Numbered from the stretch's first letter, positions 8,520 through 17,253 are shown. The stretch is 64,000 nt of DNA from Stenotrophomonas maltophilia (GCA_900113425.1 FOZF01000002.1:823027-887026), one strand, 5' to 3'. Notes: generated from the sequence alone by a model not told the origin. Numbers and translations are program-made.

Positions 8520-9092
8520 GTGACCGACGCGATGCAACAGCGCAGCCTGCGCCAGCTGGTGGGCCCGGTCGGGGCCGACTATCAGCGTCGGGCGTTGCCT
8601 CCCGGTTGGGTCTGGGCGCTGCTTGCGGTGCTGCTGGCGGCGACCTGGCTGACCGAACTGCCGGCCACCGCAGCGGTGGCCCTGGTCGCCAGCGCGGTGG
8701 TGGTGCATTGGCCGCAGCGTGGGCGCACCCATTGGCTGGGCTGGCGGCTGCCGGCGCTGGCGGTACTGGCGGCGTTGCTGTGGGGGCCGGACGTGCTGGC
8801 GCAGTGGTTCGAGCACGGCCTGGCGCTGACCTTGATGACGTTGGCCAGCCTCAGCATCGGCGTTCACGTGTGGCAGTCGCGGCAATTGGCGCGCCAGCTG
8901 CAGGGGGCGGCCGACGCCCTCGACGATACGCAGCTGCTGGCCCTGTTGCCGGCCGACGCTGCCCAGCTCGCCCAGCAGTGGCGGGCGGGCGATGACCGCC
9001 ACGCGCCGGAACTGGCAGTGGTGATGCACCTGGCCGTGATGCACGCGGCCCTGGCGCCGCGTGCGCGCGGGCAGGGCATGCTGGCCGGTTGA
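8520..9092 (+). CDS. Conserved-looking membrane protein of unknown function
   Basis: 190 residues from a GTG at 8520, preceded by GGGAG at a good distance; an in-frame ATG at 8532 is the alternative. The N-terminal half has three or four hydrophobic segments (for example WVWALLAVLLAATWL and LPALAVLAALLW); the C-terminal half is a soluble Ala/Gln/Leu-rich helical region ending with a His/Met-rich stretch. I do not recognise a family. It is convergent with smpB, with a decayed SMAG-like hairpin between them. Confidence 0.65.
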   Translation: MTDAMQQRSLRQLVGPVGADYQRRALPPGWVWALLAVLLAATWLTELPATAAVALVASAVVVHWPQRGRTHWLGWRLPALAVLAALLWGPDVLAQWFEHGLALTLMTLASLSIGVHVWQSRQLARQLQGAADALDDTQLLALLPADAAQLAQQWRAGDDRHAPELAVVMHLAVMHAALAPRARGQGMLAG

Positions 9093-9101
9093 CCGCCCGG
9101 G

Positions 9102-9124
9102 CCACCGGGCAAGGCCCGGCGCCA
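9102..9124 (-). repeat. Decayed SMAG-like hairpin
   Basis: On the minus strand GTGGCGCCGGGCCTTGCCCGG resembles the GTAG-headed palindrome found elsewhere in the window, with a changed head and loop. It lies between two convergent genes and may end both transcripts. Confidence 0.5.
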
Positions 9125-9143
9125 CAAGGCGGCGGGGCCTGCC

Positions 9144-9647
9144 TCAGGCGTCGCGGTTGCCGCGCCGCATCACCCGCTGCTTCTCGATCGCCCAGTCGCG
9201 ATCCTTGGCGGCATCGCGCTTGTCGTGGTTCTGCTTGCCCTTGGCCAGCGCGATCTCGAGCTTGATCTTGTTCTTGCTCCAGTACATCGCGGTCGGCACG
9301 ATCGTATAGCCATCACGCTCGACCTTGCCGATCAGCTTGTCGATCTCGTTCCGGTGCAGCAGCAGCTTGCGCTCGCGCCGATCCTCGGCCACCACGTGGG
9401 TGGATGCCTGGATCAGCGGAGTGATCTGTGCGCCGATCAGGTAGATCTCGCCACGCTTCACGTAAGCGTAGGCGTCGATGATGTTGCCGCGCCCCGCCCG
9501 GATCGACTTGACCTCCCAGCCCTGCAGGGCCAGCCCGGCCTCGAAGCGCTCTTCGATGTGGTACTCGTGGCGGGCACGCTTGTTCAGCGCGATGGTTTTG
9601 TTGGCCGTCGCGCTCTTTGCTTTATCCTTGCCGCTGTTCTTGCTCAT
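9144..9647 (-). CDS. smpB: SsrA-binding protein SmpB
   Basis: 167 residues. SmpB binds the tRNA-like part of tmRNA and places it in the decoding centre of stalled ribosomes. Characteristic stretches are [28 protein letters not shown], and the basic tail [16 protein letters not shown] that enters the empty mRNA channel. The start MSKNSGK at 9647 matches family length. No Shine-Dalgarno is seen; a -10-like GACAAT lies six bases upstream of the ATG, so the message may be leaderless. The gene is divergent from ratA with 57 bp between them. Confidence 0.97.
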   Translation of the reverse strand: MSKNSGKDKAKSATANKTIALNKRARHEYHIEERFEAGLALQGWEVKSIRAGRGNIIDAYAYVKRGEIYLIGAQITPLIQASTHVVAEDRRERKLLLHRNEIDKLIGKVERDGYTIVPTAMYWSKNKIKLEIALAKGKQNHDKRDAAKDRDWAIEKQRVMRRGNRDA

Positions 9648-9653
9648 TTCCGT

Positions 9654-9659
9654 ATTGTC
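9654..9659 (-). promoter_or_regulatory. Possible -10 element of smpB
   Basis: GACAAT on the minus strand, six bases before the smpB ATG. If used, transcription would begin at or next to the start codon. No good -35 is visible. Confidence 0.3.
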
Positions 9660-9704
9660 TCCGATTCGGGCCCGCCCGGTCGATTGCCGAAGCGTCCCGT
9701 ATAC

Positions 9705-10130
9705 ATGCCTACTATCCGCCGCAGCGCCCTGGTCGAACATTCGGCCGCGCGCATGTTCGACCTGGTCAACGACGTCCAGGCTTATCCGCGCCGCTTCCGC
9801 TGGTGCTCCAATGCCCGCATCCTGGAGCAGGGCGAGGACCGGCTGGTGGCGCGTCTGGACCTGGGCCTGGGTTCGTTCAGTACCTGGTTCCAGACCGAGA
9901 ACACCCTGCAGCGCCCGCACAGCATCGACATGCAGCTGCGCGACGGTCCCTTCAAGCAGCTTCATGGCCGTTGGGAATTCCACGCGCTGGCCGAAGACGC
10001 CTGCAAGGTGACGCTGACCCTGGAATTCGAACCCAGCTCACGGCTGCTGGGCCCGGCGCTGGCGATCGGCTTCCAGGGTCTCGCCGATCGCATGGTCAAC
10101 GATTTCGTCCGGGTCGCCGACGAGGACTGA
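9705..10130 (+). CDS. ratA: RatA/PasT-type START-like protein (ubiquinone-binding Coq10 family)
   Basis: 141 residues of the START/Coq10-like family. The opening [20 protein letters not shown] and the body [15 protein letters not shown] closely follow RatA, which in E. coli was reported to block 70S assembly and is related to the Coq10 ubiquinone-binding proteins. The gene lies directly before rnfH (three bases apart) and opposite smpB, the usual gammaproteobacterial arrangement. The older name as the toxin of a RatAB pair is debated; a role in quinone or ribosome biology is open. Confidence 0.92.
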   Translation: MPTIRRSALVEHSAARMFDLVNDVQAYPRRFRWCSNARILEQGEDRLVARLDLGLGSFSTWFQTENTLQRPHSIDMQLRDGPFKQLHGRWEFHALAEDACKVTLTLEFEPSSRLLGPALAIGFQGLADRMVNDFVRVADED

Positions 10131-10133
10131 GCG

Positions 10134-10391
10134 ATGATCGAGGTCGAGGTGGTGCTTGCCTGGCCGCAGCGGGTGCTGTCACGCCGGTTGCAGCTGGAAG
10201 AGGGCGCCACGGTTGCCGATGCGATCGCCGCTGCCGCTCTTGAGGGCAGTGCCGGCTGCCCGGCGGCCGCCGTGCATGGTGTGCTGGCCCGCCCGCAGCA
10301 GGCACTGCTGGATGGGGACCGCGTCGAACTGCTGCGCCCGCTGCAGGCCGATCCCAAGGACAACCGCCGGCGTCGCGCGCTCGGCGGTTGA
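10134..10391 (+). CDS. rnfH: RnfH family ubiquitin-like protein
   Basis: 85 residues with a beta-grasp (ThiS/MoaD-like) fold: MIEVEVVLAWPQRVL, LEEGATVADAI, and the basic end LQADPKDNRRRRA that marks RnfH. It lacks the C-terminal Gly-Gly used for thiolation. It follows ratA by three bases and is surely co-transcribed; the pair is sometimes called ratAB. The molecular function is not known. Confidence 0.93.
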   Translation: MIEVEVVLAWPQRVLSRRLQLEEGATVADAIAAAALEGSAGCPAAAVHGVLARPQQALLDGDRVELLRPLQADPKDNRRRRALGG

Positions 10392-10441
10392 GGGCCAGAG
10401 CCCGTCCGTCGGAACGGGCCGGCGGCCTCAGCGGCCCTTCT

Positions 10442-10834
10442 TCAGCGGCCCTTCTTCTTCTTGTCCTTCGGCAGGTTGCGGCCGAACTGGCGGACGGTCT
10501 GCTGGGCCAGCGCCTTGTCGTTGGCCGGGAAATAGTCACCCTCCCAGCGCGTCACGGTGTCGTTCTCGAAATACACGGTGAAGTTCTTCACTTCCGTGCG
10601 GCCGAGACGGTCGACCCGCTGGCTGGAGGTGTAGTCCCAGCGCTGGGCATGGAACGGGTCCGGCACGGAGGGCGTGCCCAGCAGCGCGTTCACCTGCTGC
10701 TTGCTCTGCCCGACCTGCAGCTTGGCCACGGCATCTTCCCGGATCAGGTTGCCCTGATAGATGGGTTGCTTGTAGATGATGCCGCACCCGGTGGTGGACA
10801 GGGCGACGGCGGCGACCAACAGAAGATTGCGCAT
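10442..10834 (-). CDS. bamE: Outer-membrane assembly lipoprotein BamE (SmpA/OmlA)
   Basis: 130 residues. A lipoprotein signal ends at LSTTGC with Cys17. The mature part has the BamE fold: YQGNLIREDAVAKLQVGQSK, VNALLGTPSV and WDYTSSQR. BamE is a small accessory subunit of the BAM complex that inserts beta-barrel proteins. In Xanthomonas the same protein is called OmlA and lies opposite fur, as here. The C-terminus is very basic (LPKDKKKKGR), which is an extension beyond the E. coli protein. Confidence 0.95.
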   Translation of the reverse strand: MRNLLLVAAVALSTTGCGIIYKQPIYQGNLIREDAVAKLQVGQSKQQVNALLGTPSVPDPFHAQRWDYTSSQRVDRLGRTEVKNFTVYFENDTVTRWEGDYFPANDKALAQQTVRQFGRNLPKDKKKKGR

Positions 10835-10937
10835 CGGGACTGGCGGTTGGGGAAATCGAACCGATGATACACTCCCGGCGTGCCACCGCGACCCAATCCG
10901 AGGCAGCTGGCGCTAAATCGCCAATGAACGGAGACCT

Positions 10938-11345
10938 ATGGAAACCCACGACCTGCGTAAAGTCGGCCTGAAGGTAACCCATCCACGGATGCGGATCCTG
11001 GCGCTGCTCGAGCAGCGCACTGCCCAGCACCACATGACCGCCGAAGACATCTACCGCCAGCTGCTGGAGCATGGTGACGAGATCGGCTTGGCCACGGTGT
11101 ACCGGGTGCTGACCCAGTTCGAGGCTGCCGGCCTCGTGCTCAAGCACAATTTCGAAGGCGGCCAGGCCGTCTATGAACTGGACCGCGGCGGCCATCACGA
11201 TCACATGGTCGATGTGGACAGCGGCAAGATCATCGAATTCGAAAGTACCGAGATCGAGGAACTGCAGCGCAAGATCGCGGCCGATCACGGCTATGAGCTG
11301 GAAGAACACTCGCTGGTGCTGTACGTGCGCAAGAAGCGCCGATAG
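10938..11345 (+). CDS. fur: Ferric uptake regulator Fur, cysteine-free variant
   Basis: 135 residues: an N-terminal winged helix (LATVYRVLTQFEAAGLV) and a C-terminal metal/dimer domain with HHDHMVDVDSGKIIEF. With Fe2+ bound it represses iron-uptake genes. The structural-zinc CxxC found in E. coli Fur is replaced (VDVDSG), and the whole protein has no cysteine, as in some other gammaproteobacterial Furs. GGAGACCT precedes the ATG. It is divergent from bamE and ends at a strong terminator. Confidence 0.97.
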   Translation: METHDLRKVGLKVTHPRMRILALLEQRTAQHHMTAEDIYRQLLEHGDEIGLATVYRVLTQFEAAGLVLKHNFEGGQAVYELDRGGHHDHMVDVDSGKIIEFESTEIEELQRKIAADHGYELEEHSLVLYVRKKRR

Positions 11346-11373
11346 GCACCGCCTGCGTGCCGGTTGCGACGAG

Positions 11374-11398
11374 ACCCCGGGCTGGCCCCGGGGTTTTT
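11374..11398 (+). terminator. Rho-independent terminator after fur
   Basis: ACCCCGGG-CTGG-CCCCGGGGT followed by TTTTT. It sits just before the stop codon of the convergent esterase gene. Confidence 0.9.
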
Positions 11399-11400
11399 CG

Positions 11401-12654
11401 TCAGCGCGGCGGAGTGACCGCCGGGTGCGATGGCGCCATCAGCATCCGCAGATCCACGGCCTCGGCCATGGCCCGGTTGCCGGCATCACCCGGATGCAGA
11501 TGGTCGCCCGAATCGTAGGCGGCGGCCATCCGTGAGGGATCGGCGGGGTCGCGCAGCACTGCATCCAGGTCGATCACCGCATCGAATGGGCTGTCCTGCC
11601 GCAGCCAGGCGTTGAGCTGCTGACGCAGTGCGTCCTTGTCCGGCTGGTAGTAGTCGTCCAGCGGGGTGCCGGGCAGGGCTCCGGCGAACGGCGGCAGGGT
11701 CGTGCCGACAATGCGCAGTCCATGGCGATGGGCCTGTCCGGCCAGGCTGCGATAGCCGGCCTGCAGTTCGGCGAGCCCGGGCCGGGCCTGGCCGCGCGCG
11801 AACGCCGTGCCCGGCCAGCTGATGTCGTTGATGCCGATCAGCACGATCACACTGGCGACACCGGGCTGGTCGAGGACATCGCGCGGGAAGCGGGCCAGGG
11901 CGGATTCCCCCATGCCGTCGCGCAGCAGGCGTCCGCCGGAGATGCCGGCGTTGACCACTGCGATTCCCTGCGGTGCCAGCCGTGCGGCGAGATGGTCGGT
12001 CCAGCGCTGGTCCTGGTCGAGGCTGGCCGTTGCGCCATCGGTGATCGAGTCGCCGATCACCACCACGCTGCGCGCGCGGGCTGTGGTTTCGACGTCGATG
12101 CCGGACAGAAGCAGGCGGGCCGTGGTGCTGCGGGCATCGTGCAGGTCCGCAGCCAGGCTCTGGTCACCCGGTGCGATCCAGCTGGTCTGCCGGCCGTCCC
12201 AGTGGAACGTCTGCAGCGGCGTGGGCTGTGGCAGATGGATGCTGACCTGCAGCGACTGCAGGTTGCGCGTGGGCAGCGGCAGGGCGTCGCTGAGCCGGTC
12301 CTGGCCAGGCGCGATCAGCACGCCGGGCTGGCCATCGAAGGTCAGCGCCTGCGGCACCTCGCCCGGATGTGCCGCCACGGTGGCCCGGCCCACCCGCAGT
12401 GGCTGTGTCCCGTAGGCGTTGCTCAAGCGGACACGCAGGCGCGAGCCGCCAAGGCTGATGCGGACGGTCTGGCGGAAGGTCTGGTCGGCCAGCTCAGGGG
12501 GGATCAGCGACGGAAACAGGAAGTCTGCCTGCCACACCGGTTGTGGACTGGCCTGCCAGCTGGCCACCCAGTGCCGGGAAGGGGCGGCCGTGGCGCTGGC
12601 TGCTGCGGACAGGGTGAGCAGGGCAGCGGTGGTCAACGTGCTCAGGCGGTTCAT
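11401..12654 (-). CDS. Secreted SGNH/GDSL-type esterase
   Basis: 417 residues. A signal peptide (cleavage near ATA-AP) is followed by an N-terminal beta-rich region and an SGNH hydrolase domain from about 195. Its blocks are VVIGDSITDG (Ser203), the Gly of NAGISGGRLL, LIGINDISWPG with Asn, and SGDHLHP giving Asp384 and His387. Members are extracellular esterases, often acting on acyl groups of polysaccharides or lipids. It is divergent from a LysR-type gene 97 bp away that may control it. Confidence 0.92.
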   Translation of the reverse strand: MNRLSTLTTAALLTLSAAASATAAPSRHWVASWQASPQPVWQADFLFPSLIPPELADQTFRQTVRISLGGSRLRVRLSNAYGTQPLRVGRATVAAHPGEVPQALTFDGQPGVLIAPGQDRLSDALPLPTRNLQSLQVSIHLPQPTPLQTFHWDGRQTSWIAPGDQSLAADLHDARSTTARLLLSGIDVETTARARSVVVIGDSITDGATASLDQDQRWTDHLAARLAPQGIAVVNAGISGGRLLRDGMGESALARFPRDVLDQPGVASVIVLIGINDISWPGTAFARGQARPGLAELQAGYRSLAGQAHRHGLRIVGTTLPPFAGALPGTPLDDYYQPDKDALRQQLNAWLRQDSPFDAVIDLDAVLRDPADPSRMAAAYDSGDHLHPGDAGNRAMAEAVDLRMLMAPSHPAVTPPR

Positions 12655-12699
12655 CGGAGGGGTCCGTCGGAAGGAGCGGCCATGGTGTCCCTGCTGCTT

Positions 12700-12742
12700 T
12701 CTGTGAACTAGACTGCGCCTGGATAATCATCTGTGAACTGGA
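12700..12742 (+). promoter_or_regulatory. Direct repeats in the esterase/LysR divergent region
   Basis: TCTGTGAACTAGA (12700-12712) recurs as TCTGTGAACTGGA (12730-12742), 12 of 13 bases identical and spaced 30 bp, close to three helical turns. GATAAT between them could be a -10. The layout suits a regulator-binding site, perhaps for the adjacent LysR protein. Confidence 0.45.
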
Positions 12743-12751
12743 TTCATCATC

Positions 12752-13669
12752 ATGGCGCGACCCGACATCAATCGTTCCGGCGAGCTGGAAGTGTTCGTGA
12801 GGGTGATCGAGACCGGGGGATTCTCCGCGGCGGCCCGCAGCTTGGACATGACCCCCTCGGCGGTCAGCAAGCTGGTGGCGCGGCTGGAGCAGCGGCTGGG
12901 CACGCGCCTGCTGCAGCGATCCACCCGCCAGCTGCAGCTGACCCCGGAGGGCTGCGCCTTCTACGAGCGCGGGCTGCGCGTGCTTGCTGACCTGGAAGAG
13001 GCCGAGCGCTGTGCGAGCGCGCATGCCGAACCGCGCGGGCGGCTGCGGGTGAACGCCAACGTGCCCTTCGGCCAGCATTTCCTGCTGCCGTTGCTGCCCA
13101 TGTTCCTGCAGCAGCATCCGCAGGTGGGGGTGGATCTGACCCTGACCGATGAAGTGATCGATCTGCTCGAGCAGCGCACCGATGTGGCCGTGCGGGCCGG
13201 CCCGCTGAAGAGTTCCAGCCTGGTGGCACGACGGCTGGGGGCGACGCGGATGATGATCGTGGCCTCACCCGGCTATGCGCAGCGACACGGTCTGCCTGGC
13301 AACGTCGACGACCTGCAGACGCACAACCGGCTGGACATCGGCCATACGCGGGCGATGCAGGGGTGGCCGTTGCTGCAGGGCGGCCAGGTGCTGCGCGTAC
13401 CCACCAGCGGCAATGCGCGCGCCAGCAACGGCGATGCCCTGCGGCAGCTGGTGCTGGGGGGGCTTGGGCTGGCCCGGCTGGCCGCGTTCCAGGTCAAGGA
13501 CGACATAGCGGCCGGGCGACTGCTGCCGGTGCTGGAAGAGGCCAATCCCGGTGATCTGGAAGAGGTGCACGCGGTGTTCCTGGGGCAGGGGGGCTATCTG
13601 CCGCTGCGGGTGCGTGCGTTCCTGGATTTCCTGGTGGAGAAGGTGGATCTGGCGCGGCCGCTGGGGTGA
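12752..13669 (+). CDS. LysR-family transcriptional regulator
   Basis: 305 residues. An N-terminal winged helix-turn-helix (about 10-68: VRVIETGGFSAAARSLDMTPSAVSKLVARLEQRLG) is followed by a LysR substrate-binding domain in the group near AaeR/DmlR. The signal it senses is not predictable. Being divergent from the SGNH esterase with paired direct repeats between them, it is the likely local regulator. Confidence 0.92.
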   Translation: MARPDINRSGELEVFVRVIETGGFSAAARSLDMTPSAVSKLVARLEQRLGTRLLQRSTRQLQLTPEGCAFYERGLRVLADLEEAERCASAHAEPRGRLRVNANVPFGQHFLLPLLPMFLQQHPQVGVDLTLTDEVIDLLEQRTDVAVRAGPLKSSSLVARRLGATRMMIVASPGYAQRHGLPGNVDDLQTHNRLDIGHTRAMQGWPLLQGGQVLRVPTSGNARASNGDALRQLVLGGLGLARLAAFQVKDDIAAGRLLPVLEEANPGDLEEVHAVFLGQGGYLPLRVRAFLDFLVEKVDLARPLG

Positions 13670-13712
13670 ACCTGCGGTGGGACGGGCCCGGCGTCGCTCG
13701 GCGCCGCCGGCG

Positions 13713-15374
13713 TCAGGCCTGCAGCAGCTTGCGGGCGGCGGCGCGCGCTTCCTTGCTCACTTCGACGCCACCGAGCATGCGTGCCAGTTCTTCCTCGCGT
13801 GCCTTGAGGTCCAGCTTCTCCACCGCGCTCTGGGTCATGCCTTCCACCGGTGCCTTGCTGACCCGGTAATGGGCATGGCCCTTGGATGCGACCTGCGGCA
13901 GGTGGGTCACGCACAGGACCTGGCGCTTCTCGCCGAGGGCGCGCAGTTTCTGGCCGACGATGTCGGCCACCGCGCCACCGATTCCCGAGTCGACTTCGTC
14001 GAACACCATGGTCGGCACGGCGTCCAGGTCCAGCGCGGCCACTTCGATTGCCAGCGAGATGCGCGACAGTTCGCCACCCGAGGCCACCTTGCGCAGGGCG
14101 CGTGGTGGTTGCCCGGCATTGGCCGCGACCAGGAACTCCACGCGTTCGGCGCCCTGCGGGTCGGGCTTGCCGCTGTCCTGGGGTTCCAGCTCGATCAGGA
14201 ACTGGCCACCGCCCATGCCGAGCTCGGCGATGATGCCGGTGGTGGTGGTCGACAGCGCGGCCGCCGCACTGCGCCGGCTTGCGGTCAGTGCTTCGGCCTG
14301 CACCCGCCAGGCGGCCGCGGCTTTGTCGATCTCGCCGGCCAGGCGCTGCAGCCGCTCGTCGGCGCCGCGCAGCTGCTCCACTTCGGCATGCATGCGCTCG
14401 CGCTGCGCGGCCAGTTCGTCCATCGGCACGCGATGCTTGCGCGCCAGGTCGTGCAGGCGGCCGAGACGGCGCTCGTTCTCCTCGAACTGCTCGGGGTCGG
14501 CATCCAGGTCGTCGTGCACGCGGTCGAGCAGGGACAGGGCTTCATGCAGCTGGATCGATGCGTTTTCGATCAGGCTGTCCACCTCGCCCAGGCGCGGGTC
14601 GTGTTCGATCAGCCGTGCCAGTTCGTGCCGCACCTGCTGCAACTGATCCAGCGCCGAGCTGCCCTCGTCGCCGTTGAGCTGGTTGCTGGCGGCCTGGCAG
14701 GCGGTCAGCAACGCGCTGGCATGGGCCTGGCGCCGATGGCTGGCGCCCAGCGCGAGGATCGATTCGGGCTCCAGGTCCTCACGGTCCAGTTCGCGCAACT
14801 GATGCTCGAGGAAACCGATACGGTCACTGACATCGCCCTGTTGCGACAGCGCCAGGGATTCATCAACCAGTGCCTGCCAGGCGGCTGCGGCGCGGCGGAC
14901 CTGACGGCGCTCTTCCTCGTTGCCGGCATAGGCATCGAGCAGGGCCAGCTGGGAAGGACGCGCCAGCAGGGCCTGCTGCTCATGCTGGCCGTGGATCTCC
15001 ACCAGCAGCGCGGCCAGTTCGCCCAACTGGGCGAGGGTGACCGGGCGGCCGTTGATCCAGGCCCGCGAACCGCCGTCGGCGCGGATCACGCGGCGCAGCT
15101 GGCACTGGTCCTCATCGTCCAGCTCGTTGTCGGCCAGCCACTGGCGTGCGGCCTGCAGATGCTCCAGCGCGAACTCGGCCGACAGCTCGGCGCGGGCGGC
15201 ACCGTGGCGGACCACGCCACTGTCGGCGCGCAGGCCGGACAGGAAGCCCAGCGCGTCGACCATCAGCGACTTGCCGGCGCCGGTCTCGCCTGAAACCACG
15301 GTCATGCCAGGCCCGAATTCCAGTTCGGTGGCGCGGACGACGGCGAAATCCTTGATCGATAGGTGTCTGAGCAT
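13713..15374 (-). CDS. recN: DNA repair protein RecN
   Basis: 553 residues, SMC-like ATPase that helps recombinational repair of double-strand breaks. Walker A is GETGAGKS (29-36) and the C-terminal lobe has FDEVDSGIGG (Walker B) after the signature region ASGGELSRI; the centre is coiled coil. The start MLRHLSI at 15374 fits the family; an upstream in-frame ATG at 15440 would run into the hrcA promoter region. It is divergent from hrcA. I see no clear LexA box in the 110 bp between them. Confidence 0.97.
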   Translation of the reverse strand: MLRHLSIKDFAVVRATELEFGPGMTVVSGETGAGKSLMVDALGFLSGLRADSGVVRHGAARAELSAEFALEHLQAARQWLADNELDDEDQCQLRRVIRADGGSRAWINGRPVTLAQLGELAALLVEIHGQHEQQALLARPSQLALLDAYAGNEEERRQVRRAAAAWQALVDESLALSQQGDVSDRIGFLEHQLRELDREDLEPESILALGASHRRQAHASALLTACQAASNQLNGDEGSSALDQLQQVRHELARLIEHDPRLGEVDSLIENASIQLHEALSLLDRVHDDLDADPEQFEENERRLGRLHDLARKHRVPMDELAAQRERMHAEVEQLRGADERLQRLAGEIDKAAAAWRVQAEALTASRRSAAAALSTTTTGIIAELGMGGGQFLIELEPQDSGKPDPQGAERVEFLVAANAGQPPRALRKVASGGELSRISLAIEVAALDLDAVPTMVFDEVDSGIGGAVADIVGQKLRALGEKRQVLCVTHLPQVASKGHAHYRVSKAPVEGMTQSAVEKLDLKAREEELARMLGGVEVSKEARAAARKLLQA

Positions 15375-15432
15375 GGGTCTGGGGGTATCTGAGCCGCGCA
15401 ACGCTAGCACGCGCACGCGGGCGGTCCAATGG

Positions 15433-15462
15433 CTTGCCAAGGTGATCCGGCGCCATTATCTA
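15433..15462 (+). promoter_or_regulatory. Candidate hrcA promoter
   Basis: TTGCCA (15434-15439), 17 bases, then TATCTA (15457-15462) fits a sigma-70 promoter. The same stretch also reads CTTGCC with CGCCATTAT about twelve bases on, close to a sigma-32 heat-shock promoter. It starts about 27 bases upstream of the hrcA ATG. Confidence 0.45.
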
Positions 15463-15488
15463 GTGTCCGTGTCTCACAGGTTGATTCC

Positions 15489-16553
15489 ATGCACGGTTCC
15501 GCCGACCAACTCGCCCCGCGTGCGCGCCATCTGCTGCGCACGCTGATCGCGCGCTACATCCAGGATGGTGAGCCCGTGGGCTCGCAGACGCTGGCGCGCG
15601 TGGCCGGGCTGGAAGTCAGCCCGGCCACCATCCGCAACATCCTCGGCGACCTGGAGGACCTGGGCCTGCTGGCGTCGCCGCATACCTCCGCCGGGCGGAT
15701 CCCGACCGCGCATGGCTACCGGGTGTTTGTCGACAGCCTGCTGCAGATGCAGCCGCCGGGCGAGGGCGAGCTGGCCCGGTTGCGCCAGGAACTGGCCGGT
15801 GGCGGCAGCACCCAGGCCCTGCTCGGCAGTGCCTCCGAGCTGCTGTCGGCGATGAGCCACTTCGTCGGCGTGGTCAGCGCGCCGCGGCGCGAGCAGTTCG
15901 CCTTCCGCCAGATCGATTTCGTGGCGCTGGACGGCCGCCGGGTGCTGGCGATCCTGGTGTTCGCCGACAACGAAGTCCAGAACCGGGTGATCGAAACCCG
16001 CCAGGACTTCGCCCCGGGCCAGCTGGAGCAGGTCGCCAATTACCTCAACGCCCATTTCGCCGGGCTGCCGCTGGCGGAGATCCGAGCGCGCCTGCTGCTG
16101 GAGCTGCGCGATGCCCGCTCCGAGCTGGAGCAGCTGCTGGCGCACAGCATCGAACTGGCCGAGCAGGCCCTGCAGCCAGCGGCCGACGACATGCTGGTGG
16201 CGGGCCAGACCCGCCTGATGGGGGTCCAGGACCTGTCCGACCTGGAGCGCCTGCGTGAACTGTTCGAACTGTTTTCCAGCAAGCGCGAGATCCTGCAGCT
16301 GCTGGAGCGGACCATCCAGGCCCCGGGCGTGCGCATCTTCATCGGCGAAGAGACCGGGATGATGCCGCTGCAGGGCGTTTCGCTGGTGACCGCCCCGTAT
16401 ACGGCCAATGGGCAGGTGCTGGGCGTGCTGGGGGTGATCGGGCCGAAGCGGATGGCCTACGACCGCATGATCCCGCTGGTACAGGCCACCGCCGACGTGC
16501 TGGGTGCGGCCTTTTCGCCGACCGGACGCGGATCCGGTGCCGCGGACGCTTGA
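15489..16553 (+). CDS. hrcA: Heat-inducible transcription repressor HrcA
   Basis: 354 residues. An N-terminal winged helix (LLRTLIARYIQDGEPVGSQTL, VSPATIRNILGDLEDLGLL) precedes the GAF-like dimer domain ending with LGVLGVIGPKRMAYDRMIPLV. HrcA represses chaperonin genes through the CIRCE element and is itself kept active by GroE. I find no CIRCE (TTAGCACTC-N9-GAGTGCTAA) in this window, so its target, probably groESL, is elsewhere, and the local operon more likely relies on sigma-32. The start MHGSADQ at 15489 fits the family. Confidence 0.96.
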   Translation: MHGSADQLAPRARHLLRTLIARYIQDGEPVGSQTLARVAGLEVSPATIRNILGDLEDLGLLASPHTSAGRIPTAHGYRVFVDSLLQMQPPGEGELARLRQELAGGGSTQALLGSASELLSAMSHFVGVVSAPRREQFAFRQIDFVALDGRRVLAILVFADNEVQNRVIETRQDFAPGQLEQVANYLNAHFAGLPLAEIRARLLLELRDARSELEQLLAHSIELAEQALQPAADDMLVAGQTRLMGVQDLSDLERLRELFELFSSKREILQLLERTIQAPGVRIFIGEETGMMPLQGVSLVTAPYTANGQVLGVLGVIGPKRMAYDRMIPLVQATADVLGAAFSPTGRGSGAADA

Positions 16554-16616
16554 AACGCAGCATCCCGCCCACACTAGGGTGGGTGGAGGCGGGGAGTGAC
16601 CGCCAGGGACCCAGAC

Positions 16617-17132
16617 ATGAACCACGAACATCCAGATTTCGAATCCCAGCAGAGCGCCGCCGACGCGGCCGCCGCAGCAGGCGTCAATGACGAAGTGGAG
16701 CGCCTGCGCGCGGAAGTCGAGCAGGTCAGGGCCGATGCGCTGCGTGAGCGCGCCGACCTGGAGAACCAGCGCAAGCGCGTGGCCCGCGACATCGAGCAGG
16801 CCCGCAAGTTCGCCAACGAGAAGCTGCTGGGCGAACTGCTGCCCGTGTTCGACAGCCTGGATGCCGGCCTGAAGGCCGCCGGCGACGACCCGCACCCGCT
16901 GCGCGAGGGCCTGGAGCTGACCTACAAGCAGCTGCTGAAGGTCGCCGCCGACAACGGCCTGGTCCTGCTTGACCCGACCGGCCAGCCGTTCAACCCGGAG
17001 CACCACCAGGCGATCAGCCAGGTGCCGGCCCCGGACGCCGCCCCGGGCAGCGTGGTGACCGTGTTCCAGAAGGGCTATCTGCTCAACGAGCGCCTGCTGC
17101 GGCCGGCGCTGGTGGTGGTGGCCGCCGACTGA
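16617..17132 (+). CDS. grpE: Nucleotide exchange factor GrpE
   Basis: 171 residues. An N-terminal coiled coil ([23 protein letters not shown]) precedes the GrpE beta domain ([34 protein letters not shown]). GrpE releases ADP from DnaK and acts as a thermosensor in the chaperone cycle. It follows hrcA by 63 bp and precedes dnaK by 215 bp, a gap filled by paired SMAG repeats and a heat-shock promoter candidate. Confidence 0.97.
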   Translation: MNHEHPDFESQQSAADAAAAAGVNDEVERLRAEVEQVRADALRERADLENQRKRVARDIEQARKFANEKLLGELLPVFDSLDAGLKAAGDDPHPLREGLELTYKQLLKVAADNGLVLLDPTGQPFNPEHHQAISQVPAPDAAPGSVVTVFQKGYLLNERLLRPALVVVAAD

Positions 17133-17153
17133 CCCCTGTGTTCCGGGCGGACG

Positions 17154-17217
17154 GCCGCCGGGCATGGCCCGGCGCTACCCGCATCGCCGGATGGGTAGCG
17201 CCGGGCCATGCCCGGCG
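17154..17217. repeat. SMAG repeat pair, inverted, between grpE and dnaK
   Basis: Two copies of the GTAGCGCCGGGC-CAT-GCCCGGCG palindrome, the left on the minus strand (17154-17178) and the right on the plus (17195-17217). Head-to-head SMAG pairs form strong RNA hairpins and could affect stability or read-through of the grpE message. Confidence 0.92.
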
Positions 17218-17253
17218 AACCTTGAACGGCTGAACACAGCGTTCGGGGGATGG

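Noticed and set aside
15375..15488. CIRCE operator at hrcA
   Set aside because: No TTAGCACTC-N9-GAGTGCTAA or close variant is present here or elsewhere in the window.
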